64,000 bases of DNA from Lachnospiraceae bacterium (GCA_024692905.1 JAILLY010000092.1:25396-89395), one strand, 5' to 3'. Counted from the first letter of the stretch, positions 35,565 through 44,565 are shown. A program made the numbers and translations. The notes: generated by a model not told the origin, from the letters alone.

Positions 35565-37025
35565 ATGAAAAATGGCGGAAGGTTTAATTCCTTTAATTTA
35601 AAAAGAGCTGTAAATTACTGTAAGCGGAACGGTATAAGGAAGACCTGTTATAAGGCTCTGGAGCGTATCGGCAGGGACAGGGAAGAGAGGGATTACAGCA
35701 GTATCGCGGTATTCTCCCGGCCTTCTTCGCTTGAACTTAACGAGCAGGTGAACAGGAAGTTTACGCACAGCTATAAGATAAGCCTTCTTTGCCCCGCCTA
35801 CAATACGGATCCGCGTCTGCTTCGCGACATGATGGGTTCGGTCGTTAAGCAGACATACTCCAACTGGGAATTATGCATCGCCGACGGGAGCGATGACGAT
35901 ACCGTCGGAAATACCGTAAAGGAATACAAGGCAGGGCTTGATGAGGAGACGGCATCAAAGATCAAATACCAGCGGCTTAACGCAAACCGCGGCATAGCCG
36001 GCAATTCAAACGGCGCACTCGTCATGGCCGGCGGTGAATACGTGGCACTTCTGGATCATGATGACATGCTCTCCCCGGATGCGCTTTTTGAGATAATGGA
36101 TGTACTCGAATCGGGTATAACCCGGAGCGGGAACGTATACAAAAACCGTTATAATGCCGTTTATTCCGATGAAGACAAGATAAGTGAGGACGGCAGCAGG
36201 TATTTCGACCCGCATATAAAGCCTGATTTTGACATAGATCTTTTAAGGAGCAACAATTACATCTGCCATCTGTTTGCGGTAAGGACATCCGTTGCGGTAA
36301 AGGCAGGCGGGTTCAGGAGTGAGTATAACGGGGCCCAGGATCATGATTTTATCTTAAGATGTACAGAGCTTCTGGATCCCGGCGAGATATATCATATCCC
36401 GAAGGTGCTCTATCATTGGAGATCGACGAAGGGCTCGACAGCCGAGAATCCCGACAGCAAGCTGTATGCATATGAGGCGGGCAGGCGTGCGGTCGAAGAT
36501 CATTTAAAGAGGCTCAATGTCGATGCGGAAGTGACGGACACTGAGCATCTGGGATTCTTCAGGGTTAAGTATAAGACAGAGGATCCGTCCGTAAGGATGA
36601 TGAAGCCTGATGAGTGGAAGGCCCTTACCGAAGAGGATATTGATTCCGTAAAAGAGGACTTCATAATGGTCCTCGGCGATAATATAAAGCCGCTTTCGGG
36701 CGATTACATAAACGAGCTTGCGTCCGTGCTTTCAAGGCCGGAGGTAGGTGCTGTTGGCGGTAAGATTTTTACAAAGTCGGGCCGTATAGACAGCGCAGGC
36801 TATACACGAGATGAAAACGGTGTATTAAAGCCCGATCACAGGGGGCTTAACGGCAACTTTTCGGGTTACATGCATCGCGCGAGCCTGCAGCATAAGACAG
36901 ACGGACTTGCGGCCGACTGCATGATGATAAAGAAGGCTGCGATCGAGTACAAGGACAGGCCCGTGATGTCTGATGAATATATCACTGTATATGACCCGTT
37001 TGCCGGGTTTAAAAGGAGATCATGA
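35565..37025 (+). CDS. GT2 glycosyltransferase with intact first domain and degenerate second domain
   Basis: The start is at ATG 35565 (486 residues) with GAGGAG about 8 bp upstream; an ATG at 35493 lies inside the HAD gene. Domain A has ISLLCPAYNT (about 72), ADGSDDD (about 105), DHDDML (about 164), the VYSDEDK segment and HWRS (about 284), closely like domain A of the 22415 protein. After about residue 340 it retains only the acceptor half of a second GT2 domain (FIMVLGDNIKPL, VGAVGGKIF, IDSAGYTR, ADCMMIKKAA) without the nucleotide-binding half. This is the mirror image of the 20248 protein. The 3' end overlaps the next gene by ATGA. Confidence 0.85.
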   Translation: MKNGGRFNSFNLKRAVNYCKRNGIRKTCYKALERIGRDREERDYSSIAVFSRPSSLELNEQVNRKFTHSYKISLLCPAYNTDPRLLRDMMGSVVKQTYSNWELCIADGSDDDTVGNTVKEYKAGLDEETASKIKYQRLNANRGIAGNSNGALVMAGGEYVALLDHDDMLSPDALFEIMDVLESGITRSGNVYKNRYNAVYSDEDKISEDGSRYFDPHIKPDFDIDLLRSNNYICHLFAVRTSVAVKAGGFRSEYNGAQDHDFILRCTELLDPGEIYHIPKVLYHWRSTKGSTAENPDSKLYAYEAGRRAVEDHLKRLNVDAEVTDTEHLGFFRVKYKTEDPSVRMMKPDEWKALTEEDIDSVKEDFIMVLGDNIKPLSGDYINELASVLSRPEVGAVGGKIFTKSGRIDSAGYTRDENGVLKPDHRGLNGNFSGYMHRASLQHKTDGLAADCMMIKKAAIEYKDRPVMSDEYITVYDPFAGFKRRS

Positions 37026-37978
37026 CTGAAGTATCTGTTGTAATACCCAATCATAACGGGGAACGTTTCCTGAAGGAATGCCTGACTTCTTTGGGTGAGC
37101 AGGACGGCGTGGACATTGAGGTCATAATAGTAGACAACGGTTCGACCGATAAGAGCCTTGATATCGTTTCAAAGACCTGCCCCGGAGCAAGGATCATAAG
37201 GCTTGATAAGAACTACGGTTTTTCCAAAGCCGTTAACGAAGGGATAAGGGCGGCAGAGTCACCCTATGTGTTTCTGCTGAATAATGATACCCGCCTTGAA
37301 AAGGGCTGCATTAAGGAATTGTATGAGGCGATCGGCAGGAGTAAGAGGATCTTTTCCGTCAGTGCAAAGATGCTGAACATGAAGGATCCCGGCCTTATTG
37401 ACTCTGCAGGCGACCTTTACTGTATACTGGGATGGGCATTTGCCAGAGGCAAGGATAAGGACAGTCACGGCTACGCAGGCCGCAGCGATGTCTTTTCCGC
37501 ATGCGCGGGTGCGGCTATATATAGAAAATCCGTTTTTGATGTGATAGGATATTTTGATGAGAGGCATTTTGCTTATCTTGAGGACGTTGATATAGGCTAC
37601 AGGGCAAGGATATGCGGATACCGCAATGTTTACGAGCCGGGAGCTTTGGTATATCACGCCGGCAGCGGGATGAGCGGTTCAAGGTATAATGAGTTCAAGA
37701 TAAGCCTTGCATCACGCAACAGTGTTTATCTTGCCTATAAGAACATGCCGCTTTTTCAGCTTGTCATAAATATGCCGTTTCTGCTGGCGGGATTTGCCGT
37801 AAAGGCCGTATTCTTTGCAAGAAAGGGCTTTGGCAGGACTTATGTGACCGGACTGTTAAAGGGACTGCTTATGTGTATAAGCGGGGATAAGTTCCCGTAT
37901 AAGCATGATAACTTTATGAATTATTTCAAGATCCAGCTTGAATTATGGATAAACACCGTTAAGAGGTTTGCGGACTGA
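37022..37978 (+). CDS. GT2 glycosyltransferase, rhamnosyltransferase-like
   Basis: A 318-residue protein. VSVVIPNHNG (4-13), IIVDNGSTDKS (about 35-45), FLLNNDTRLE (about 82-91), SAGDLY (about 124) and LEDVDIGYRARICGY (about 183-197) place it with WbbL/RfbF-like GT2 enzymes. One C-terminal hydrophobic stretch (about 240-262) suggests membrane association. With the dTDP-rhamnose genes present, a rhamnosyl donor is plausible but not shown. ATGA overlap upstream; 3 bp to the next gene. Confidence 0.85.
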   Translation: MTEVSVVIPNHNGERFLKECLTSLGEQDGVDIEVIIVDNGSTDKSLDIVSKTCPGARIIRLDKNYGFSKAVNEGIRAAESPYVFLLNNDTRLEKGCIKELYEAIGRSKRIFSVSAKMLNMKDPGLIDSAGDLYCILGWAFARGKDKDSHGYAGRSDVFSACAGAAIYRKSVFDVIGYFDERHFAYLEDVDIGYRARICGYRNVYEPGALVYHAGSGMSGSRYNEFKISLASRNSVYLAYKNMPLFQLVINMPFLLAGFAVKAVFFARKGFGRTYVTGLLKGLLMCISGDKFPYKHDNFMNYFKIQLELWINTVKRFAD

Positions 37979-37981
37979 GAA

Positions 37982-39385
37982 ATGATCAAGGATAACCAGC
38001 GGATATTCAACAGAATACATGTCGTGCTCGACGGACTCATCATAGCCGGAAGTTACTGGTTTGCCTGGTGGCTTAAGTTTAAGAGCGGACTCATCGATTA
38101 TTCCATGAGCCTTCCGACAAGCTACTTCCGAAGGGTCATGTATTTTGTCGTGCCTTCCTATCTGCTGCTCTATTATCTCTTCGATCTTTACAACAGCAAA
38201 CGCGCATCGGGCCGCAAGAAGGAATTTTATAATATCATAAAGGCAAATACGATAGGATGTCTGGGACTGATCGTTGCCATGTATCTGCGGCGGCAGACGC
38301 ATTTCTCGCGTGAGATGATCTTCATCTTCTGGGGAGTCGATATCTTTATGGAGACTCTTGCGAGGAATGTCATAAGATATATGCTCCGCTTCATAAGGAA
38401 GAAGGGCTATAACCTCAAATACGTGCTCCTTGTCGGATATTCAAGGTCGGCAGAGTCATACATAAACAAGATCCGTTTGAATCCCCAGTGGGGATATGTC
38501 GTAAGGGGCATCCTTGACGACAATGTCGAGAGAGGCACCATGTACAAGGGCGTCAAGGTAATGGGCGTCATCGACAACCTCCAGATGATACTTGAGGAGA
38601 ATAAGCTCGATGAGATCGCTATAACCCTAAGCCTTAAGGAATACGGACGTCTCGAGGAGATCGTCGGGATGTGCGAGAAGTCCGGAGTACATACGAAGTT
38701 CATACCGGATTATACGGGCATCATACCGAACAAGCCTTATACCGAGGACCTTCAGGGACTGCCGGTCATAAACATAAGGCATGTGCCGCTTACCAACACG
38801 GTTAACATCATAATGAAGAGGATGGTCGATATAGTCGGCTCGTTATTTGCTATTGTGCTTGCTTCGCCCGTCATGCTCATATGCGGCATCATAATCCGTT
38901 TCGGGAGCAAGGGGCCCGTTATATTCACACAGGAGCGTGTCGGACTTCATAACAAGCCCTTTAAGATGTACAAATTCCGTACAATGTACGTTCAGGAGGA
39001 TAAAGAGGAAGAGGATAAAGGCTGGACAGTCAAGGACGATCCGAGGGTTACCGGTATCGGAAGGTTCTTAAGGAGGACAAGCCTCGATGAGCTTCCGCAG
39101 CTCTTTAACGTGCTGACAGGCAAGATGAGCCTCGTAGGACCGCGCCCCGAGCGGCCCATGTTCGTTGAGCAGTTCAGGGAGACCGTACCCAGATACATGA
39201 TCAAGCATCAGGTCCGTCCCGGGATGACCGGCTGGGCCCAGATAAACGGCTTAAGGGGCGATACATCCATCGAGAAGAGGATAGAATACGACCTTTATTA
39301 TATCGAGAACTGGACCATGGGCTTTGATATCAAGATCCTGTTCCAGACGGTATTTAAAGGATTTATAAATGAGAATGCATATTGA
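37982..39385 (+). CDS. Polyprenyl-phosphate sugar-1-phosphate transferase (WbaP/WcaJ family), initiating enzyme
   Basis: A 467-residue protein. Four N-terminal membrane segments and a nucleotide-binding-like central part (about 140-255) precede the bacterial sugar transferase domain (about 275-467): KRMVDIVGSLFAIVLASPVM (membrane hairpin), VIFTQERVGLHNKPFKMYKFRTM (split catalytic region with Glu-Arg), DELPQLFNVLTGKMSLVGPRP (about 365-385) and the RPGMTGWAQING end. It transfers a sugar-1-phosphate, often glucose or galactose, to undecaprenyl phosphate and starts the repeat unit for a Wzx-type pathway. It ends 5 bp before, or overlapping, the next gene. Confidence 0.92.
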   Translation: MIKDNQRIFNRIHVVLDGLIIAGSYWFAWWLKFKSGLIDYSMSLPTSYFRRVMYFVVPSYLLLYYLFDLYNSKRASGRKKEFYNIIKANTIGCLGLIVAMYLRRQTHFSREMIFIFWGVDIFMETLARNVIRYMLRFIRKKGYNLKYVLLVGYSRSAESYINKIRLNPQWGYVVRGILDDNVERGTMYKGVKVMGVIDNLQMILEENKLDEIAITLSLKEYGRLEEIVGMCEKSGVHTKFIPDYTGIIPNKPYTEDLQGLPVINIRHVPLTNTVNIIMKRMVDIVGSLFAIVLASPVMLICGIIIRFGSKGPVIFTQERVGLHNKPFKMYKFRTMYVQEDKEEEDKGWTVKDDPRVTGIGRFLRRTSLDELPQLFNVLTGKMSLVGPRPERPMFVEQFRETVPRYMIKHQVRPGMTGWAQINGLRGDTSIEKRIEYDLYYIENWTMGFDIKILFQTVFKGFINENAY

Positions 39386-39390
39386 ATGAT

Positions 39391-40338
39391 ATGACAGATT
39401 TGATTATTCCCGTATATAAACCGGATAATAAGTTCAAACGCCTTCTTGAGGCGCTCGTTTCCCAGACCGTTAAACCGGATAACATACTGATAATGTATAC
39501 CCGTACCGGTGAAGATGACCACTTTCCGCCGGAATTTATCGAACTTGCTATGGCAGCAGGTGAAACAAGGGTATTCGAACTTGACAGGACTGACTTTGAC
39601 CATGGAGGCACAAGGGCGGAGGCTGTCAGTCATTCAGGGGCGGATATATTCATCATGATGACGATGGATGCGATCCCCGCCGACGATCACCTTATCGAAA
39701 ACCTCATAAAACATCTGTCGGATCCCCTTACCGGTGCCGCATACGCAAGGCAGCTTCCGGATATGGATTCCTCGCTTGCGGAGAAGTTCACAAGGGGCTT
39801 TAATTACCCTGATGGATCCGTCTGTAAGGGGAAGGAGGATCTTGAGAGGCTCGGGATCAAGACCTTTTTCTGCTCCAATGTATGTGCCGCGTACCGTCGT
39901 GATGTATATGATAAACTGGGCGGGTTCATTAAGCGTACGGTCTTTAATGAGGACATGATATATGCCCATAAGCTCATAATGAACGGGTATAAGATCTGCT
40001 ATGAGGCGGATGCGGGAGTGATCCATACGCATGAATATGGGCCTATGCAGCAGCTCCACCGGAATTTCGACCTTGCCGTATCCCAGGCGGAGCATCCGGA
40101 GGTTTTCGGCAGCGTTTCCTCCGAATCCGAAGGAAAGCGGTATTTGGGACAGGCGTTTTCGTATTTTAAGAAGGCGGGTAAGGCTTATCTTATCATCCCG
40201 TTTTTCATAAACTGCTGTTTTAAATACTTAGGATACCTGCTCGGGAAGAATCATAAGCATCTCCCTTACCCCTTTGTCAGGGCGCTTGCCATGAACAAGG
40301 GATATTTTGCCGCAAAGAACGGCGGGAGGAAGTCATGA
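39391..40338 (+). CDS. GT2 glycosyltransferase, RfbF-like rhamnosyltransferase group
   Basis: I use the ATG at 39391 (315 residues); a TTG at 39382 overlapping the previous stop would add three residues, and neither has a strong SD. DLIIPVYKPDNK (about 3-14), DFDHGGTRAEA (about 70-80), MTMDAIPADD (about 90-99), CSNVCAAYRRDVYDKLGGF and FNEDMIYAHK (about 190-199) are characteristic of putative dTDP-rhamnosyl transferases. One hydrophobic stretch lies near the C-terminus (about 265-280). Acceptor unknown. Confidence 0.82.
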   Translation: MTDLIIPVYKPDNKFKRLLEALVSQTVKPDNILIMYTRTGEDDHFPPEFIELAMAAGETRVFELDRTDFDHGGTRAEAVSHSGADIFIMMTMDAIPADDHLIENLIKHLSDPLTGAAYARQLPDMDSSLAEKFTRGFNYPDGSVCKGKEDLERLGIKTFFCSNVCAAYRRDVYDKLGGFIKRTVFNEDMIYAHKLIMNGYKICYEADAGVIHTHEYGPMQQLHRNFDLAVSQAEHPEVFGSVSSESEGKRYLGQAFSYFKKAGKAYLIIPFFINCCFKYLGYLLGKNHKHLPYPFVRALAMNKGYFAAKNGGRKS

Positions 40339-41354
40339 AAAAGATAATTTGCATAAATAAAGCTGCCCTTGCGGCAGCATTTATCATCCTTTCGCTCATG
40401 TTCTCCGTTGGCTGCGCAAAGGGACCGGGGGACGGTTCTGCGGTCCCTTCCGAAGAAGTTTCCGAGGTGCCGGGGGACGGTTCTGCGGTCCCCTTCCGGG
40501 ATGAAAACCGGGATTCAAATGATACCGGGGATCTGACGAAGCCCGCAGATACGGCAAAAACCGAGCAGGAGAACGAGGGATCGCAGAACCGTCCCCCGGT
40601 CCTTGAGAAATATGATGAACTGCTTAAGGTGAACCCTTATGTGTCGGGATGGCTTAAGGTCGATGATTCGAAGATAGACGATCCGGTCGTTTATACCCCC
40701 GGGAGCCAGAATTATTTCCTTCACAGGGCGATAGACGGCAGCGAAGAGTCAAAAGGCACCCTTTTTATCGCGATAGACTGGCAGCCGGAATACAACAATA
40801 CGCTGATTTACGGCCATAACATGAAGGATGGCACCGCCTTCGGATCGCTTGACAGGTTTGCGGATGGTTCATACGGGCTTACACATAATATCATCCATTT
40901 CGATACCCTTTATGAGGAGAAGGATTATAAGCTGTTTGCGGCCTTTTATTCCCGGATCCCCGAGGAAGAGATCGAGACGGAGGAGGACAGGGAGCAGTAT
41001 GATAAGGAGATAGAGGAAGAAGGCATGGCAAGGAAGGCCGAGGAAGGCATCGAAGTTGATGCCTCCGAGCTTACGCTTAACGATATCGATCTGTCATATG
41101 ATTTCGGCGGAGAGGATATATTCCGTCAGGATAAAGATGAAGACGGCGGAAGGTTCAGGTATTACTATTATACCAACCTCTCCGATAAGGATGACTTTGA
41201 CTACTATGTAAAGAACGTAAACGAAAGAGCACTATACGACACGGGCGTCACGGCGCAGTGGGGAGATGAGTTCATTACGCTATCGACCTGCAGCTATCAT
41301 GTGAAGAACGGCCGCTTCGTGGTCGTCGGCGTCCGCCATAAGGACGGCCGGTAA
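40335..41354 (+). CDS. srtB: Class B sortase, N-terminally anchored, with repeat-derived linker
   Basis: A 339-residue protein. The N-terminal hydrophobic segment ends in a possible lipobox, VGCA (Cys27). The linker (about 28-90) contains PGDGSAVP twice and NRPPV, all encoded by the dispersed palindromic repeat. The sortase fold follows (about 93-339): LIYGHNM with the catalytic His (about 161), LSTCSYH with the catalytic Cys (about 318) and VVVGVRH with the Arg (about 335); an extended helix insert at about 205-260 is typical of class B. Sortases attach surface proteins or pilins to the wall. It overlaps the GT gene by ATGA; no sortase substrate is visible nearby. Confidence 0.92.
   Translation: MKKIICINKAALAAAFIILSLMFSVGCAKGPGDGSAVPSEEVSEVPGDGSAVPFRDENRDSNDTGDLTKPADTAKTEQENEGSQNRPPVLEKYDELLKVNPYVSGWLKVDDSKIDDPVVYTPGSQNYFLHRAIDGSEESKGTLFIAIDWQPEYNNTLIYGHNMKDGTAFGSLDRFADGSYGLTHNIIHFDTLYEEKDYKLFAAFYSRIPEEEIETEEDREQYDKEIEEEGMARKAEEGIEVDASELTLNDIDLSYDFGGEDIFRQDKDEDGGRFRYYYYTNLSDKDDFDYYVKNVNERALYDTGVTAQWGDEFITLSTCSYHVKNGRFVVVGVRHKDGR
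40418..40604. repeat. Three copies of the REP-like palindromic unit inside the sortase gene
   Basis: Copy 1 at 40418-40449 and copy 2 at 40466-40500 share the direct core GGGGGACGGTTCTGCGGTCC; copy 3 at 40577-40604 is inverted (CGCAGAACCGTCCCCCGGTCC). They are the same family as 4821-4905. All copies keep the frame and lie in the linker between membrane anchor and sortase domain. Confidence 0.88.
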
Positions 41355-41372
41355 GCGCCTCGGGCGCATGAT

Positions 41373-41401
41373 TTGATAAAAGCCGTGATTTGTGGTATTT
41401 T
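41373..41401 (+). promoter_or_regulatory. Possible promoter upstream of the clpX-like gene
   Basis: TTGATA (41373-41378), 17-bp spacer, TATTTT (41396-41401) preceded by TG. A small GC-rich hairpin, GCGCC/GGCGC, at 41355-41367 lies just before it and could weakly terminate the upstream operon. The -10 box is weak. Confidence 0.45.
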
Positions 41402-41462
41402 TAGATGACGGGTCACTAAGGCCCGCATCCACAGGATGCCATGTGAAAGGTTAGGAACAGAT

Positions 41463-43106
41463 ATGCCGGATACGGATAATAACAATAAAAACGATCATAA
41501 CGACGGTGATTACGAAGTATACTGCCAGATGTGCAGGAGGAGCAAGAGTCAGGTAAAGGACATGTTCAGGCTCCTTGACGGGATATATATATGCTCGGAC
41601 TGCCTGCATAAGACCATGGATACGATGGGGCAGTTCGGCTTCTCTGCGCTAAATCCCTTCGGTCCCGCAGCGGTCAAGGATAAAGAGGATAAAGAGGAAG
41701 TGACCAAGACTCCGCTCGGGAGCATATTCGGGGATCTTAATGCCCAGTCGGTTGCTGCCATGAAGGAGCAGAAGGATGAAAAGGAACCCGACGGGGAACC
41801 GGATGGGGACGAGCAGCCGGATGAGGAAAAAAAGGAGCAAAAGAGCCGCCAGGCCTCTCCGTTCCAGGGGATACCGGGTATAAGCTTCCTCAATATGTCC
41901 GATATTCCCGGGCTTTTCGGCCAGAAGACCATGGTTAAGAAAAAGACCAAGCGCACCACGCCCCTTATCGATATGTCGAAGATACCCCAGCCCCACAAGA
42001 TCAAGGAAATGCTTGATGAGCATGTGATCGGGCAGGAGAGGGCCAAGAAGATCATAAGCGTAGCCGTATATAACCATTATAAGAGGGTCGCCTCCGAGGA
42101 GCAGAGGGAGGATAAGTACGGCGAACAGTTTAAGAACGTTGATATCGAGAAGTCAAACATGCTCCTGATCGGCCCCACGGGATGCGGTAAGACGTATCTT
42201 GTAAGGACGCTTGCCAAGCTGCTTGACGTTCCGCTTGCCATAGCGGATGCCACCTCCCTGACCGAAGCCGGATATATCGGCGATGATATCGAGAGCGTGG
42301 TCAGCAAGCTGCTTACCGCGGCCGGAAATGATGTTGAAAAGGCCGAGACCGGCATCATATTCATAGATGAGATAGACAAGATCGCCAAGAAGCAGAATAC
42401 CCATTCAAGGGATGTTTCGGGAGAGTCAGTCCAGCAGGGCATGCTCAAGCTCCTTGAGGGCGCCGATATAGAGGTCCCGGTCGGATCGAATTCCAAGAAT
42501 GCGATGGTTCCGTTAACGACCGTGAACACGAAGAACATACTCTTCATCTGCGGCGGAGCATTTCCCGATCTTGACGAGATCATCAAGCAGCGCCTTCGCA
42601 AGCAGACATCCATAGGATTTAACGCCGAACTTAAGGATGCTCTTGATAAGAGGAAGGATATCCTTAAGGAGGTAACGGTCGAAGATATCAAGAAGTTCGG
42701 GATGATCCCCGAATTCGTCGGAAGGCTTCCGATCATCGCAACTATGGAGGGCCTTACGGAGGATATGCTCGTTGAAGTCTTAAGAGAGCCCAAGAATGCG
42801 ATAATCAAGCAGTACCAGAAGCTTCTTGCCATGGATGAGGTCGAGCTTGAATTTGATGAAGGAGCACTTCATGAGATCGCAAAGAAGGCGCTTGAGAAGG
42901 ACACCGGTGCCAGGGCCCTGCGTGCGATAATAGAGGATATCATGCTCGATATCATGTATGAGATCCCCAAGGATGATAATATAGGCAGAGTCACGATAAC
43001 GAAGGATTACATACTTAAAACGGGAGGTCCCGTCATAGATCTCCGCAGTTCCGATGTAAACTACAGGAAGCGGGATAATTCGCTCACGGCGGCAGCGGAG
43101 GGCTGA
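41463..43106 (+). CDS. Divergent ClpX-type AAA+ unfoldase with long acidic linker
   Basis: The start is ATG 41463 (547 residues), AGGAA 6 bp upstream; the upstream in-frame ATG at 41436 lacks an SD. The N-terminal zinc finger has CQMC and CSDC (about 20, 23, 42, 45). An acidic Lys/Glu/Asp-rich linker follows (about 65-170), much longer than in usual ClpX of about 420 residues. The AAA+ module has Walker A GPTGCGKTY (about 237), pore loop GYIG where GYVG is usual, Walker B IIFIDEID (about 298), IGF loop SIGFNA (ClpP docking, retained) and sensor 2 TGARALR. The RKH loop is replaced by NSKNAM. It lies far from any tig/clpP genes and is probably a paralogue of the housekeeping ClpX. Confidence 0.85.
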   Translation: MPDTDNNNKNDHNDGDYEVYCQMCRRSKSQVKDMFRLLDGIYICSDCLHKTMDTMGQFGFSALNPFGPAAVKDKEDKEEVTKTPLGSIFGDLNAQSVAAMKEQKDEKEPDGEPDGDEQPDEEKKEQKSRQASPFQGIPGISFLNMSDIPGLFGQKTMVKKKTKRTTPLIDMSKIPQPHKIKEMLDEHVIGQERAKKIISVAVYNHYKRVASEEQREDKYGEQFKNVDIEKSNMLLIGPTGCGKTYLVRTLAKLLDVPLAIADATSLTEAGYIGDDIESVVSKLLTAAGNDVEKAETGIIFIDEIDKIAKKQNTHSRDVSGESVQQGMLKLLEGADIEVPVGSNSKNAMVPLTTVNTKNILFICGGAFPDLDEIIKQRLRKQTSIGFNAELKDALDKRKDILKEVTVEDIKKFGMIPEFVGRLPIIATMEGLTEDMLVEVLREPKNAIIKQYQKLLAMDEVELEFDEGALHEIAKKALEKDTGARALRAIIEDIMLDIMYEIPKDDNIGRVTITKDYILKTGGPVIDLRSSDVNYRKRDNSLTAAAEG

Positions 43107-43110
43107 TCAT

Positions 43111-44556
43111 ATGCTGTTTGGTACTGCCGCATTTGCGGTATTTATGACTGCGGTATTCCTGATCTACTGGCTGATGCCGCATAAATTCAGATGGATAGTG
43201 ATCCTGGCGGCGGATATATGGTTCTATATCTGCTATGACGTCAGATATCTGGCCGTGATGTTTGCGGTCATGATCGCGTCGTTTGCCTGCGCCATCATGA
43301 TGGAGGGCAGGGAAGCACCCGCGAAGAAGAAAGCCTTGATGACGACGGGGGTAGTGGTGACATTATCCCTGTTGTTTGTGTTCAAATATCTTGATTTTGC
43401 CCTTTACAGCGTATCAAAAGTGTTAAGCCGCTTCGCGATCCCGATGCATGAGACCACTCTTAAGATCATCATGCCGATAGGTATATCCTTCTATTCCTTT
43501 ATGGCGGTAGGCTATCTTGTCGATGTATACAGGGGCAATACAAAGGCGGTAAGGCATTTCGGCAAATATGCCATATTCCTTTCGTTTTTCCCGAACATCT
43601 CATCCGGCCCCATCGAGAGGGCAGGCCATTTTATCCCCCAGATAGATAAGGAAAAGTCATTCGATTACGATTCGGTGGTCTACGGCGCAAGGCTTTTACT
43701 GCTAGGACTTGTAAAAAAGGCCGTTATCGCGGATATGATATCCAAATATGTGGATGAGATATACAACAACGTCCCCGAGCACTACGGAATATGTATAATC
43801 TGGGCGACGTTTCTGTACGCATTCCAGATATACTGCGACTTCTCGGGATATTCCGAGATGGCGATAGGCGTCGCGAAGATGCTGGGATTTGACCTTATCA
43901 CAAACTTCAGGCAGCCGTATCTTGCCATAAGCGTTAAGGAATACTGGTCAAGATGGCATATGTCGCTGTCGGGCTGGCTTAAGGACTATTTATATATACC
44001 GCTTGGCGGCAACCGCTGTTCCAAGGTGCGCCGCGACATAAATATCTTAATAACCTTCCTTATAAGCGGATTGTGGCACGGCGCGAGCTGGACTTTTGTT
44101 GCATGGGGCGGGTTCCACGGTATATTCCAGATAATCGAAAACCGCATAAAGGAGGCAGCGGGCCTTACAAAGGAGAAGGAAAAGTCGTTAAAGGCGGGTG
44201 CGCGTATGCTCCTTCGCACGGTAACCTTCCTTGCCGTCACTTTCGCGTGGATGTTCTTCAGGGCGAATTCAATATCCGAATCCCTGTACCTTATAAGGCA
44301 TATGTTTGATGACTTTTCGCTCACAGGTGCGATGGCGCAGATGTCCATGCGTCCCGTTTCGGTAGTCAAGACGACCGTGGCGATAGTTCTTGTGGCCGTA
44401 TATGATATCCTCAGTGAAAAGAGGGATATGTTAAAGGAGATAAACCGGTTAAAGGAGCCTGTAAGATGGCTTATATATATTGCGGCAGCAGTTCTTGTGA
44501 TAGTCATGAGGACTCATACCGCCGGACCTCAGGAGTTCATATATTTTAAGTTTTAG
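43111..44556 (+). CDS. MBOAT-family membrane O-acyltransferase (AlgI/DltB-like)
   Basis: A 481-residue protein with about 10-12 membrane segments. The MBOAT core is clear: SGPIERAGHFIPQ (about 168-180), DFSGYSEMAIGVAKMLGF (about 244-261), FRQPYLAISVKEYWSRWHMSLSGWLKDYLY region (about 267-296) and the catalytic His in GLWHGASWTFVAWG (His about 325). Such enzymes acetylate extracellular polysaccharides with help of a partner esterase-fold protein; the next gene is a good candidate. It begins 4 bp after the clpX-like gene. Confidence 0.92.
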   Translation: MLFGTAAFAVFMTAVFLIYWLMPHKFRWIVILAADIWFYICYDVRYLAVMFAVMIASFACAIMMEGREAPAKKKALMTTGVVVTLSLLFVFKYLDFALYSVSKVLSRFAIPMHETTLKIIMPIGISFYSFMAVGYLVDVYRGNTKAVRHFGKYAIFLSFFPNISSGPIERAGHFIPQIDKEKSFDYDSVVYGARLLLLGLVKKAVIADMISKYVDEIYNNVPEHYGICIIWATFLYAFQIYCDFSGYSEMAIGVAKMLGFDLITNFRQPYLAISVKEYWSRWHMSLSGWLKDYLYIPLGGNRCSKVRRDINILITFLISGLWHGASWTFVAWGGFHGIFQIIENRIKEAAGLTKEKEKSLKAGARMLLRTVTFLAVTFAWMFFRANSISESLYLIRHMFDDFSLTGAMAQMSMRPVSVVKTTVAIVLVAVYDILSEKRDMLKEINRLKEPVRWLIYIAAAVLVIVMRTHTAGPQEFIYFKF

Positions 44557-44565
44557 GATGTGAAA

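Noticed and set aside
41355..41367. Rho-independent terminator after sortase B
   Set aside because: The GCGCC/GGCGC hairpin is short and is not followed by a T-run; listed only as context.
42077..42832. 251-codon antisense frame opposite the clpX-like gene
   Set aside because: It lies wholly within a clearly conserved AAA+ domain and shows no protein-like features.
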